From the NCBI GenBank assembly GCA_038133505.1, contig JAYPTI010000003.1:1-52655 (forward strand): a stretch of DNA of 52,655 bases. Reading direction: 5' to 3'. The notes beneath the pieces were generated by a model. The model was not told the origin of the DNA and ran no database searches. It saw only the letters and a list, made by a program, of their open reading frames with translations. Shown one piece after another: positions 38,572 to 47,198 of the stretch; the first letter of the stretch is position 1; the number at the start of each line of letters is the position of its first letter. This stretch comes from JAYQUR01 sp038133505 (GTDB lineage: Bacteria; Pseudomonadota; Alphaproteobacteria; MPNO01; UBA830). Made by a program: the position numbers and the translations under genes.

Positions 38572-41127
38572 ATGAGGGTAGTTGCCGCAATTTTCCTGAC
38601 GCTCGTCGTGCTCGCTGTCGCGGCGACGGGCGGCGTGCTTTACGGGTTCTACCATTACGGGAAGGGCCTGCCGAAGTACGACCAGCTCGCCGACTACCAG
38701 CCGCCCGTGACGACCCGCGTCCACGCCGGCGACGGCCGCCTGATGGCCGAGTTCGCCCGGGAAAAGCGCATCTTCGTTCCGGTCGACGCGATCCCGAAAC
38801 GGGTCATCAAGGCGTTCCTGTCGGCCGAGGACCAGCGCTTCTACACCCATTCCGGCGTCGACTTCGTCGGCGTCCTGCGCGCCGTCGTCACAAATCTCCG
38901 CAACGTCGGCTCGAACCGCCGCCCTATCGGCGCCTCGACGATCACCCAGCAGGTCGCCAAGAACTTCCTGCTGACGAACGAGGTCTCGATCGCCCGCAAG
39001 GCGAAGGAGATCATTCTCGCCTTCCGCATCGAACGGGCGTTCTCCAAGGACACCATTCTCGAACTCTATCTCAACGAGATTTATCTCGGCGCCGGCTCCT
39101 ACGGGGTCGCGGCGGCGGCATTGACCTATTTCGACAAGTCGCTGGACGATCTTTCCGTCGGAGAGGCGGCGTTCCTGGCGGGGCTTCCCAAGGCGCCGAA
39201 CAACTATCATCCGCTGCGTCGGCCCGAGGCCGCGCGCACCCGGCGCGACTACGTGCTGACCCGGATGGCCGAGGACGGCTACATCTCCCGCGCCGAGGCC
39301 GACGCCGAAATCGCCAAGCCGGTGGAAGCGCGGCCGAAATCGCGAACCGTCATCGCGCGGGCCGATTACTATACCGAGGAGGTGCGCCGCCGCCTGGTCG
39401 CCCAGTTCGGCGAGACCCGCCTCTATAACGGGGGACTTTCGGTCCGCACCTCGCTCGACCCCCGCCTCCAGCAGATTGCCGAGCTGTCGCTGCGGAGCGG
39501 GTTGTCCGCCTACGATCGCCGGCACGGCTGGCGCGGCCCGCTCGGCAAGGTGGATCTCTCCAAGGACTGGGTGGCCGCGCTCGCAAAGGTGCCGTTCCCC
39601 AGCGACCTCAGCGAATGGCTGCCCGCCGTTGTGACCGAGACTGGGGAGAGCAGCGCCATGATCGTCTTCGGCGACGGCGAGGAGGGCCTCATTCCGCTTG
39701 CCGAGATGAAATGGGCGCGGCCCGTAGACGAAAAGGGCAATCGCGGACCGGCCGTCAAGGCGCCTGCCGACATCCTGAGGCCCGGCGACGTCGTCGCCGT
39801 CGAGAAGTTGCCGGCGACGGAGGGGCAGGCGGAGGACAATCTCTATGCGCTGCGTCAGATCCCCGCGATCAACGGCGCGCTCGTCGCTCTCGATCCGCAT
39901 ACCGGACGCGTTGTCGCGCTCGCCGGCGGGTTTTCGGCGGACAACAGCGAATTCAACCGCGCGACGCAGGCGCGACGTCAGCCCGGCTCCGCGTTCAAGC
40001 CGTTCGTCTATCTCGCCGCGCTGGACAACGGCTTCACGCCGTCGAGCATGATCCTCGATGCGCCGTTCGTGATCGATCAAGGGCCCGGCCTCGGTCCGTG
40101 GCGGCCCGCGAACTATTCCGACAAATTCTACGGTCCCAGCCCGCTGCGTGTCGGGATCGAGAAATCGCGCAACGTCATGACGGTCCGTCTCGCCCAGAAG
40201 ATCGGCATGGATACGGTCTCCGACTACGCCCGGAAGTTCGGCATCACCGAGGATCTTCCCCAGCTTCTCGCCATGTCGCTGGGGGCCGGGGAGACGACGC
40301 TTCTCAAGCTGACGGCGGCGTACGGCATGCTCGTCAACGGCGGGCACGCCATCGAGCCGACGCTGATCGACAAGATTCAGGATCGCAGCGGCCGGAACGT
40401 TCTCGCCCATGCCGACTATTCCTGCCCCGAATGCGCGAACGTGAAGCCGGACGCGCTCGACGTGCCGGTCCTGTCCGATCTCCGCGCGAAGGTCGCCGAC
40501 CCGCGTACCTCCTATCAGGTCGTCTCGATGCTCGAGGGCGTGGTGAAGCGCGGCACCGGGCGGCGGATCGCATCGCTCAATCGGCCGCTCGCCGGCAAGA
40601 CCGGAACCACCAACGAAAGCCGGGACACGTGGTTCATCGGCTTCTCTCCGGACCTGGCCGTGGGCGTGTTCGTCGGCTTCGATACGCCGAAGCCGCTCGG
40701 CCGCCATGAGACCGGCTCTTCCGTGGCGGCGCCGATCTTCAAGTCCTTCATGGGCGATGCGCTCAAGAACGAACCGCCCGTCCCGTTCCGAGTTCCAAAG
40801 GGCATCCAGCTCGTCCGCGTCGATCAGGCGACCGGGCTTCCGGCGCGCGGCAATTCCAAATCGGTGATCCTCGAGGCATTCCTGCCCGGCACCATACCGA
40901 CGGCCAACGGTTCCGTTCTCGGCACCGACAACGAGGTCTACCGGGAAGAGGCGCCGCTACCCATAACCGGCGGGGTGGCACGCCCCTCGCTGCGGGATAT
41001 AATCGAGGGCCGGGCGACGGTGTCGGATCCGACATCGTCGGGAACGGTGGTCGTCGATCCGCCGCCGCCGTCCCAGTCGGTCGAAAATCCGGTCCGCCGG
41101 TCGCAGAATCTGCGGGATCTCTATTGA
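38572..41127 (+). CDS. Bifunctional penicillin-binding protein 1A (transglycosylase/transpeptidase)
   Basis: 851 residues. One N-terminal membrane helix (about 4-26) precedes the GT51 transglycosylase domain with the catalytic Glu86 in LSAEDQRFYTH, then GASTITQQVAKNF and LELYLNEIYLGAGSYG. A regulatory OB-like segment lies at about 310-420. The transpeptidase has Ser473-x2-Lys476 in RQPGSAFKPF, an SRN motif in EKSRNVM, and Lys676-Thr-Gly in AGKTGTTNE. It polymerises and cross-links peptidoglycan. It lies 124 bp after amiC and 54 bp before prfB. Confidence 0.97.
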   Translation: MRVVAAIFLTLVVLAVAATGGVLYGFYHYGKGLPKYDQLADYQPPVTTRVHAGDGRLMAEFAREKRIFVPVDAIPKRVIKAFLSAEDQRFYTHSGVDFVGVLRAVVTNLRNVGSNRRPIGASTITQQVAKNFLLTNEVSIARKAKEIILAFRIERAFSKDTILELYLNEIYLGAGSYGVAAAALTYFDKSLDDLSVGEAAFLAGLPKAPNNYHPLRRPEAARTRRDYVLTRMAEDGYISRAEADAEIAKPVEARPKSRTVIARADYYTEEVRRRLVAQFGETRLYNGGLSVRTSLDPRLQQIAELSLRSGLSAYDRRHGWRGPLGKVDLSKDWVAALAKVPFPSDLSEWLPAVVTETGESSAMIVFGDGEEGLIPLAEMKWARPVDEKGNRGPAVKAPADILRPGDVVAVEKLPATEGQAEDNLYALRQIPAINGALVALDPHTGRVVALAGGFSADNSEFNRATQARRQPGSAFKPFVYLAALDNGFTPSSMILDAPFVIDQGPGLGPWRPANYSDKFYGPSPLRVGIEKSRNVMTVRLAQKIGMDTVSDYARKFGITEDLPQLLAMSLGAGETTLLKLTAAYGMLVNGGHAIEPTLIDKIQDRSGRNVLAHADYSCPECANVKPDALDVPVLSDLRAKVADPRTSYQVVSMLEGVVKRGTGRRIASLNRPLAGKTGTTNESRDTWFIGFSPDLAVGVFVGFDTPKPLGRHETGSSVAAPIFKSFMGDALKNEPPVPFRVPKGIQLVRVDQATGLPARGNSKSVILEAFLPGTIPTANGSVLGTDNEVYREEAPLPITGGVARPSLRDIIEGRATVSDPTSSGTVVVDPPPPSQSVENPVRRSQNLRDLY

Positions 41128-41181
41128 TCGAACGCCGGTCACGGCGTCGGTAACAACGCAAGAACGAGGAAGACGACACGC

Positions 41182-42313
41182 ATGCGCGCTGAAATTCAGT
41201 CCATCGCCGACCAGATCGAGCAGTCGCTGGCACTGCTGAGGAGGCATCTTTGACCCCGATCAGGCCGAAAGACGACTAGATGAGCTGAACGCAGAGGCGG
41301 AAAACCCGGACCTCTGGAACGATTCCGAACGCGCCCAGAAGGTGATGCGCGAGCGGAACCATCTCGAAAAATCCATCGGCGAGTTCAAGTCGCTCCACCA
41401 GGAGTTCGACGACGCCCTCGAATTCATCGAGCTCGGCGAAGCCGAGGGCGACGAGGACGTGGTGCGCGACGCCGAGGCGACCCTCCAGCGCCTCCAGAAG
41501 GAAGCCGCCACGCAGGAGCTGCAGACGCTTCTGTCGGGCGAGGCGGACGCCAACGACTGCTTCCTCGAGGTTCACGCCGGCGCCGGCGGGACGGAGTCGC
41601 AGGACTGGGCTCAGATGCTGTTCCGGATGTATTCGCGATGGGCCGAGGCCAAAGGCTACAAGACGGAGCTGATGGAAGAGAGCTTCGGCGAAGAGGCAGG
41701 GATCAAGTCCGCCTCGCTCCGCGTTCAGGGTCACAATGCCTACGGTTGGCTGAAGACCGAGAGCGGCGTTCATCGCCTCGTCCGCATCTCGCCGTACGAT
41801 TCGAGCGCGCGCCGCCACACCAGCTTCGCGTCCGTCTGGGTCTATCCCGAGATCGACGACGACATCGAGGTCGAGGTCGAGGAGAAGGATCTCCGCGTCG
41901 ACACCTACCGGTCCCAGGGCGCGGGCGGCCAGCACGTCAATACGACGGACAGCGCGGTCCGCATCACCCACATTCCGACCGGCATCGTCGTCGCCTGCCA
42001 GACCGACCGTTCGCAGCACCGGAACCGGGCGGAGGCCATGCGCATGCTGCGCGCACGTCTCTACGAGGCCGAGCTTCAGCGCCGCGAGGAAGCGGCGCAG
42101 GCCGAACAGGACGCCAAGACCGATATCGGTTGGGGCCACCAGATCCGGTCCTACGTGCTGCACCCCTACCAGATGGTCAAGGACCTTCGGACCGAGGTCG
42201 AGACCTCCGACACGCAGGGCGTCCTCGACGGCGACATCGACGAGTTCATGGCGGCCGCACTCGCCCAAAGGGTCGGCGGCAAGGCGAACGAAGCGGGCGG
42301 AGAAGCGGCCTGA
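41182..42313 (+). CDS. prfB: Peptide chain release factor 2, expressed by programmed +1 frameshift
   Basis: The start ATG at 41182 reads 23 codons to an in-frame TGA at 41251-41253. Shifting +1 at CTT continues from GAC at 41252 to the TGA ending at 42313, giving 376 residues: first part MRAEIQSIADQIEQSL..., then DPDQAERRLDELNAEA. So the joined coding segments are 41182-41250 and 41252-42313. The catalytic GGQ is at 248-250 in AGGQHVNTTDS. The stop-codon recognition loop is SPYDSS (E. coli has SPF). RF2 terminates at UGA and UAA. It is followed by the pseudoprotease gene with a one-base TGATG overlap. Confidence 0.97.
41239..41254 (+). promoter_or_regulatory. prfB +1 frameshift signal
   Basis: The Shine-Dalgarno-like AGGAGG (41239-41244) stands three bases before the slippery CTT-TGA-C (41248-41254), the same geometry as the E. 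coli prfB site. Low RF2 lets the ribosome shift at CTT past UGA, so RF2 controls its own synthesis. This explains why the upstream 23 codons are in a different frame from the rest of the gene. Confidence 0.95.
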
Positions 42314-43341
42314 TGGCGGGCGGCGTTCCGATGGCGAACGGCCACCGGCCGGCGGGGCTGCTGCAGCTCCTTCATCCCGCACTCGCCGCCGCGCCGCGAC
42401 CGGACCGGTCGTCGCTGTCCTTCGACCTCGACAGCGCGCTGGGCTCCATCGTCCGCCTGCATGCCGACGTCGACGAACGCTGCGTCACCGCCGCTACCCT
42501 GGGCGCCGAACGCGAGGGTGCGGGCGTCGTCATTGATGACGACGGTCTTATTCTCACCGTCGGTTATTTGATCGTCGAAGCGCGCGACGTGACGATCACG
42601 ATCCTGGGACGCCGCGAGCCCGTGGTCGGCGAGGCGATCGCCTACGACCACGAAACCGGGTTCGGCATGGTCCGGGCACTCGATCCGCTCGACCTCCCGC
42701 CGCTGCCCATCGGCAGCGCTCGCCAACTTTCCGTCGGGGACGACGTCGTGGTTTCCGGCTACGGCGGGTTCGACCAGGCAATCGGCGCCGAGCTTACGGC
42801 CCGACAGCCCTTTGCGGGGCCGTGGGAGTACATGCTCGACGAAGCGCTCTACACGGTGCCGCCGCATCCCTACTGGGGCGGCTCGGGGCTGATCGACCGC
42901 AACGGCACGCTGGTCGGGATCGGTTCGCTCTATCTGGAGGAGCCGCTCGGTCCCGGCGGCGGCGCGCGGCCGGGCAACATGTTCATCCCGATAGACGAGC
43001 TGCTGCCGATCTACGACGACATGATCAGCTCGGGGCGGGCGGCGCGTGCGCCGCGGCCGTGGGTCGGCGTTCACGTCAACGAGGCCGAGCACAGGCTGTA
43101 CGTCACCGGCGTCACCAACGACGGTCCCGGCCACCGCGCCGGCTTCCGGCCGGGCGATGCCGTACTCTCCATCGAGGGCGTGCCGGTCGACAATCTGCCG
43201 GACATTTACCGGACGCTGTGGTCGGCGGGCGAGGCAGGGGTCGAGGTGCGCTACACCGTGCTGCGCGACGACGACGTCGTGAATATCCGCGTGACCAGCG
43301 GCGATCGCTACGCCTTCCTGGACCTGCCGCAACGGCACTGA
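42313..43341 (+). CDS. Trypsin-fold/PDZ protein lacking the catalytic triad (HtrA-like pseudoprotease)
   Basis: 342 residues from the ATG overlapping the prfB stop. The N-terminal half has the S1C/DegP chymotrypsin fold, recognisable from GAGVVIDDDGLILTVGYLI and LVGIGSLYLEE, and a C-terminal PDZ domain (about 245-330, with AGFRPGDAVLSIEGVPV). The catalytic positions look lost: LTNxHVV is LTVGYLI (no His), the DLAxLK segment reads TGFGMVRA (no Asp), and GNSGGP reads WGGSGLID. No signal peptide is obvious, so the location is uncertain. Likely a protein-binding, non-proteolytic homologue. Coupled to prfB translation. Confidence 0.82.
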   Translation: MAGGVPMANGHRPAGLLQLLHPALAAAPRPDRSSLSFDLDSALGSIVRLHADVDERCVTAATLGAEREGAGVVIDDDGLILTVGYLIVEARDVTITILGRREPVVGEAIAYDHETGFGMVRALDPLDLPPLPIGSARQLSVGDDVVVSGYGGFDQAIGAELTARQPFAGPWEYMLDEALYTVPPHPYWGGSGLIDRNGTLVGIGSLYLEEPLGPGGGARPGNMFIPIDELLPIYDDMISSGRAARAPRPWVGVHVNEAEHRLYVTGVTNDGPGHRAGFRPGDAVLSIEGVPVDNLPDIYRTLWSAGEAGVEVRYTVLRDDDVVNIRVTSGDRYAFLDLPQRH

Positions 43342-43393
43342 CGCCGGTCTCGTGCGCGCTGGCGTCCGCCGGCGATCTGCATCAAAGTGGTTT

Positions 43394-43408
43394 TCGAACA
43401 AAGTTCGA
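43394..43408. promoter_or_regulatory. Inverted repeat before the hydrolase gene
   Basis: TCGAAC and GTTCGA flank AAA, 17 bp before the ATG at 43426 and just upstream of the GGGAGGGAGG ribosome-binding site. It could be a small operator or leader hairpin. Nothing else supports it. Confidence 0.3.
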
Positions 43409-43425
43409 TAAAAAGGGAGGGAGGT

Positions 43426-44133
43426 ATGGCGACGTTTCTGCTCGTACACGGAGCGTGGCATGGCGGTTGGTGCTGGCGCCGCGTCTCGGACATCCTGCGC
43501 AGCCGGGGACATGAGGTTCACACACCGACGCTGACAGGGCTCGGCGATCGGGCTCATCTAGCATCTCCCGACGTCGATCTCGAAACCCATATAAACGACG
43601 TGATCGGGGTGCTCGACGCCGAAGAGCTGTCGGACGTCGTGCTATGCGGACATTCCTACGGCGGCATGGTGATTACCCCGGTGCTCGACCGGCGCACCGA
43701 CGCCTTCCGCTCCGCCGTCTGGCTCGATGCGTTCGTGCCCAAAGACGGTGCGTCGCTGATGGACGGCTGGCCGGCAGAACGCGCCCAGCACGTGCGCGAA
43801 GAGGTCGCGACCCACGGCGACGGCTGGAAGGTGCCGCCGATGCCGGCGGACTATTTCGGGATCGCCGAGGAAAACGCGGAGTGGGTCGAGCGCCGCTGCG
43901 TGCCGCAGCCGATCAAGACGTTCACCCAGCACGTGCACCTGACCGGCAAATGGAAGTCGGTGCCGAAGAAGATGTACATCCTGGCGGAGGGTCACCCGAA
44001 CAGCAGCTTCGGCCGCTTCGCCGACCCCCTGAGCCAGGAGGCGGACTGGGACGTCCGCCGCGTTTCAGCGGGGCACGATGTGATGGTGGACGCGCCGGAG
44101 GAACTCTCCGACCTGCTGGAAGAGGCGATCTGA
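43426..44133 (+). CDS. Alpha/beta hydrolase (esterase/hydroxynitrile-lyase-like)
   Basis: 235 residues from an ATG with a very strong GGGAGGGAGG ribosome-binding site. The fold opens with FLLVHGAWHGGWCW (oxyanion HGA), followed by the nucleophile Ser77 in CGHSYGGM, and His217 in SAGHDVMVDAP near the end; the order matches plant-type esterase/HNL-like enzymes common in bacteria (YP_ annotation 'alpha/beta fold hydrolase'). The acid residue is not certain; Asp in WLDAFVPKDG is a candidate. It ends 3 bp before the convergent DUF455 gene. Substrate unknown. Confidence 0.87.
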   Translation: MATFLLVHGAWHGGWCWRRVSDILRSRGHEVHTPTLTGLGDRAHLASPDVDLETHINDVIGVLDAEELSDVVLCGHSYGGMVITPVLDRRTDAFRSAVWLDAFVPKDGASLMDGWPAERAQHVREEVATHGDGWKVPPMPADYFGIAEENAEWVERRCVPQPIKTFTQHVHLTGKWKSVPKKMYILAEGHPNSSFGRFADPLSQEADWDVRRVSAGHDVMVDAPEELSDLLEEAI

Positions 44134-44136
44134 GCC

Positions 44137-44964
44137 TCAGTCGGCGTCGGCCGGCGCGTAGAACGCCGCTCCGAAACCCGCTTCAGCCCGCGCCGCGTCG
44201 TTGAACGGCGGCTTCAGCGCGCCGCGGAAGCGTTCCCCTACCAGCTTGCGCCAGGTCGCTACCGGGTCACCCGGGCACAGCGTCTCGAACCAGCGGCGAC
44301 CGATGGCGACGTGGCCGATCTCCTCGCGGTAGACGATCTCCAGGACGTCGGCGGAGGCGTTGTCGTCGGCTTTGCGCAAATTGCGGATCATCGCGGGCGT
44401 GACGTCGAGGCCGCGCGCTTCGAGCACCAGCGGCACGATCGCGAGACGGGCAAGCAGGTCGTCCGCCGTGTCCTGCGCCGCCTGCCAGAGCCCGTCATGG
44501 GCAGGCAGGTCCCCGTAGGCCGCGCCGAGCTCCGAGAGCCTGCCCGCCAGCATCAGGAAATGGCTGGCTTCCTCTCCGAGAACCTTCACCCAATCGTCGT
44601 GGAAAGTGCGCGGCATATCCGCATCGGGGAAACGGACGAGGATGTCGGCAGCGAGATCGACGGCGTTGAGCTCGATATGGGCGAGCGCGTGGAGGAGAGC
44701 GATGCGGCCGGCCTCGCTCCCGCCGCGGCCGCGCTTCGGCATATCGCCGGGACGGCGGAGTTCCGGTCGGACGGGCCGGGCCGGGCGGTCGGGTGGCGTT
44801 CCCCGTCCGGCGTGCTCCAGGCGGCCGGCGAGCCAGTCGCGGGCAAGTTTTTGTGCGGCGGCCGCCTTGGCTTCCGCGTCGGCCGTCTCGAGGACCGCGA
44901 TGGCGGCCTCCGCAAGGGTGCGCGACTTTACGCTCTGATCGGGTGTGGATATGGAGGCACTCAT
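44137..44964 (-). CDS. DUF455 ferritin-like protein
   Basis: 275 residues from the ATG at 44964; the frame is open upstream but overlaps the next gene. Ferritin-like diiron helices are visible: HALAHIELN with Glu98, LGEEASHF with Glu132-x2-His135, VLEARGLDVTP with Glu182, and REEIGHVAIG with Glu215-x2-His218. Two ExxH pairs match the DUF455/MiaE-related fold, so a diiron oxygenase is plausible; the substrate is unknown. It is in the same direction as the membrane orphan upstream and converges on the hydrolase gene. Confidence 0.87.
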   Translation of the reverse strand: MSASISTPDQSVKSRTLAEAAIAVLETADAEAKAAAAQKLARDWLAGRLEHAGRGTPPDRPARPVRPELRRPGDMPKRGRGGSEAGRIALLHALAHIELNAVDLAADILVRFPDADMPRTFHDDWVKVLGEEASHFLMLAGRLSELGAAYGDLPAHDGLWQAAQDTADDLLARLAIVPLVLEARGLDVTPAMIRNLRKADDNASADVLEIVYREEIGHVAIGRRWFETLCPGDPVATWRKLVGERFRGALKPPFNDAARAEAGFGAAFYAPADAD

Positions 44965-44980
44965 CGCACGGGCACAGGGC

Positions 44981-45985
44981 TCACGCGCCAGCAGCATTGG
45001 CCAACTGGCCGATCGGCCCGACCAGCAGCGGCGCAAGTAGCGCCATAATGTTTTTCAGATTTGCGGCTATCTTCGTGTCGAGGCCGTAATCTGCAAGCCA
45101 GTCACCAAACAGCGGCAATCGCTTTCCAGAATTTTCCGACGCGTGCGATCGCGCCCGGAAACACAGCAACGCCATCGGCGTCACGAACGCCGAGAACAAC
45201 GTCGCGGTGTAGATTGCGCCCCAGAAGGTCGCGAGCCCGCTCGCATACGCTGCGAACGCGTCCCTGATCCTTTTCGGACCGGCCACGACGTCCGTCCCCA
45301 GTTGAAAAAACAGCATCGCGGCGACGGTACTCGTCACCAGTACCGCGCTGAGCACGTAGAAACACCGGAGGAGGGTTTCGAAGCTTTCCTGGAACAGTTC
45401 CTTGCTTGCGCCCCCTTTGGCAGGGCGATGACGGCACAAAACGACGGCGCATACTCCGGCCGCCAACACGACGCTCACGATTGCCAGTCCGCTGGGGAAA
45501 AGCACCGCCACGGCCAATGGCGAAAACGAACCGGGGGGTCCGGCGCCGGCGAGGTCCGATGCGAGCGAAGACGCCCGCAGCACGCGGTCGATTTCGAAGA
45601 AAGTCAGCCGGTAGATCGTCAGCCGCGGTTCGACATGGGCGAACAGGACCATGGCCCCCAGCACGAACAGCGAAAAGGCGAGGACCGCCAGTGCCGCCTT
45701 GTAGGAGCCGGCGTTTCCCATTCGCCTCATCTGGGCCGCGAAATAAACCATTGCCGCGATGCATACCGCCGTATGGACGGCTACCGCTGCCGCGAAGACC
45801 AGCCGGGCGCCCGAATGCTTTAATGCCGCGTCGGCTCCCGCGGCGGTTTCCGTAAGCGCTGGGATGGCGGGACCGGACACGACCTCCATCAGCGCAATGG
45901 CGAAAAGGACTGGCGCGACCGGAACGATTATCGGCCACAGCCAGGCTATTCCGCCCCCGGGCGGCGGGTGTCCTTGTTCTGTCAT
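44981..45985 (-). CDS. Multi-pass membrane protein of unknown function
   Basis: 334 residues. Hydrophobic segments near 12-36, 60-83, 96-118, 160-185, 210-232 and 250-272 suggest about six or more membrane spans; a C-terminal segment (about 308-325) may be a further one. Loops carry HVEPRLTIYRLTFFEIDRV and LPLFGDWLADYGLDTKIAAN. I recognise no family. It lies between the DUF455 gene (16 bp downstream on the same strand) and the Bcp peroxiredoxin gene (27 bp upstream), so it is probably part of that transcript. Function unknown. Confidence 0.72.
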   Translation of the reverse strand: MTEQGHPPPGGGIAWLWPIIVPVAPVLFAIALMEVVSGPAIPALTETAAGADAALKHSGARLVFAAAVAVHTAVCIAAMVYFAAQMRRMGNAGSYKAALAVLAFSLFVLGAMVLFAHVEPRLTIYRLTFFEIDRVLRASSLASDLAGAGPPGSFSPLAVAVLFPSGLAIVSVVLAAGVCAVVLCRHRPAKGGASKELFQESFETLLRCFYVLSAVLVTSTVAAMLFFQLGTDVVAGPKRIRDAFAAYASGLATFWGAIYTATLFSAFVTPMALLCFRARSHASENSGKRLPLFGDWLADYGLDTKIAANLKNIMALLAPLLVGPIGQLANAAGA

Positions 45986-46012
45986 CGGGCTGAGGCAGCG
46001 GATGGCAAGGGA

Positions 46013-46477
46013 TTACAGCGCCTGCGCCGCCTCCAGCACCTCGTCGACATGGCCCTTCACGCGGACCTTGTCCCATATCTGCGCGATCTTTCCCTTCTCG
46101 TCGATCAGGAAGGTGGAGCGGACGATGCCCATATATTCCCGGCCGTAGTTCATTTTCTTCTGCCAGACGCCGTAGTCCTCGCACACGGTGCCGTCCTCGT
46201 CGCTCAGCAGCGCGAAAGGCAGGTCGTATTTGGCCTTGAAGTTGTCGTGCCGCTTCACGCTGTCCTTCGAAACGCCGACGATCTCGACCCCGGCTTTCCT
46301 GAATTTTGCCAGGGCGTCGCGGAAGCCTTCCGCCTCCGTCGTGCAGCCGGGCGTCATGTCTTTCGGGTAAAAATAGAGAACGACCTTCTTTCCCTTGAGG
46401 TCCTTGAGCGAGATCTTTCCCCCGCCGTCCGTCGGCCCGCTGAAAGCGGGCGCCTTGTCTCCGGCCTTGAGTGCCAT
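46013..46477 (-). CDS. bcp: Thioredoxin-dependent peroxiredoxin, Bcp/PrxQ type
   Basis: 154 residues. The peroxidatic Cys45 lies in FYPKDMTPGCTTEAEGF. Classical Bcp has a resolving cysteine five residues later, but here Glu50 occupies that place; the only other cysteine is Cys99 in DGTVCEDYGVW. So it may be a 1-Cys enzyme or use Cys99 or another thiol. AFSGPTDGGG and STFLIDEKGKI fit the family. It reduces H2O2 and organic peroxides in the cytoplasm. A GGAGA ribosome-binding site precedes the ATG. The dienelactone hydrolase gene ends 9 bp upstream on the same strand. Confidence 0.94.
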   Translation of the reverse strand: MALKAGDKAPAFSGPTDGGGKISLKDLKGKKVVLYFYPKDMTPGCTTEAEGFRDALAKFRKAGVEIVGVSKDSVKRHDNFKAKYDLPFALLSDEDGTVCEDYGVWQKKMNYGREYMGIVRSTFLIDEKGKIAQIWDKVRVKGHVDEVLEAAQAL

Positions 46478-46486
46478 GCGTGTCTC

Positions 46487-47170
46487 CTACTTGAGCGTGT
46501 TGAAACAGGCGAGGACGGAAGCGCGCGACGCGGCGGCAGCCGCCGGAACGTAACCTTGCTTGTAAGGCATCGAGAAGTTGTGGCCGGCCCCGTCGTAGAC
46601 GCCGATCTCGGCGCCGGCCCGCCCGGCGAACGCGGCCTTGATGGCCTCGACCTCTTCCATCGGCACGACCGGATCCTCCGCGCCGAAGTGATAGCTGACG
46701 GGAACGCCGACCTTGTCGACCTCGTCGAGATGTTCGCCGATCATGGTGCCGTGGAAGGCGCCCGCGGCGTCGGCGCCGAGGCGCGACGTCGCGATGTGCG
46801 CGTAGCGGCCGCCGAAACAGAAGCCGAGCACCGCGACCTTGCCGTTGCAGCGCGGATGCGCGCGCAGGTCGCCGATAAGGTCTTCGATGTCCTTAACGCC
46901 CTGGTCGAAGTCGAACGCTTCGTAGCGCGCGAACGCCTTCTCCAAGTCAGCCGTCGGGCCCGGCATCACGCGCCAGAAAATATCGGGGACGGACACGATG
47001 AAGCCGTCGTTCGCCCAGGCGTCCGACAGCTCCTTCATCTCGTCGTCGATGCCGAAGATAGCGGTGATCAGGAGCAGGCCGGGAGCCTTGCCGTCGCCAT
47101 CGGGTTCCGCGAGGTTACCGTCGTAGGTTTCGTTGGCCCGGGTCGTATTGGTGATGTTCTTGCTCGGCAT
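46487..47170 (-). CDS. Dienelactone hydrolase family protein
   Basis: 227 residues, cytoplasmic. The alpha/beta fold has the family nucleophile Cys118 in VLGFCFGGRY, the acid in GAEDPVVPMEE, and His in YDGAGHNFSMP. True dienelactone hydrolases act in halocatechol degradation, but many homologues have other ester substrates; no catechol-pathway genes are in the window. A GGAGGAAG ribosome-binding site supports the start. It lies between glnE (28 bp upstream) and the peroxiredoxin gene on the same strand. Confidence 0.9.
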   Translation of the reverse strand: MPSKNITNTTRANETYDGNLAEPDGDGKAPGLLLITAIFGIDDEMKELSDAWANDGFIVSVPDIFWRVMPGPTADLEKAFARYEAFDFDQGVKDIEDLIGDLRAHPRCNGKVAVLGFCFGGRYAHIATSRLGADAAGAFHGTMIGEHLDEVDKVGVPVSYHFGAEDPVVPMEEVEAIKAAFAGRAGAEIGVYDGAGHNFSMPYKQGYVPAAAAASRASVLACFNTLK

Positions 47171-47198
47171 GACTTCCTCCCTGTTGAGGCTTCGGGGT

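Noticed and set aside
38569..40707. 712-residue minus-strand frame over the PBP1A gene
   Set aside because: It mirrors the PBP1A coding sequence in the antisense frame and has no recognisable motif; PBP1A motifs are complete on the plus strand.
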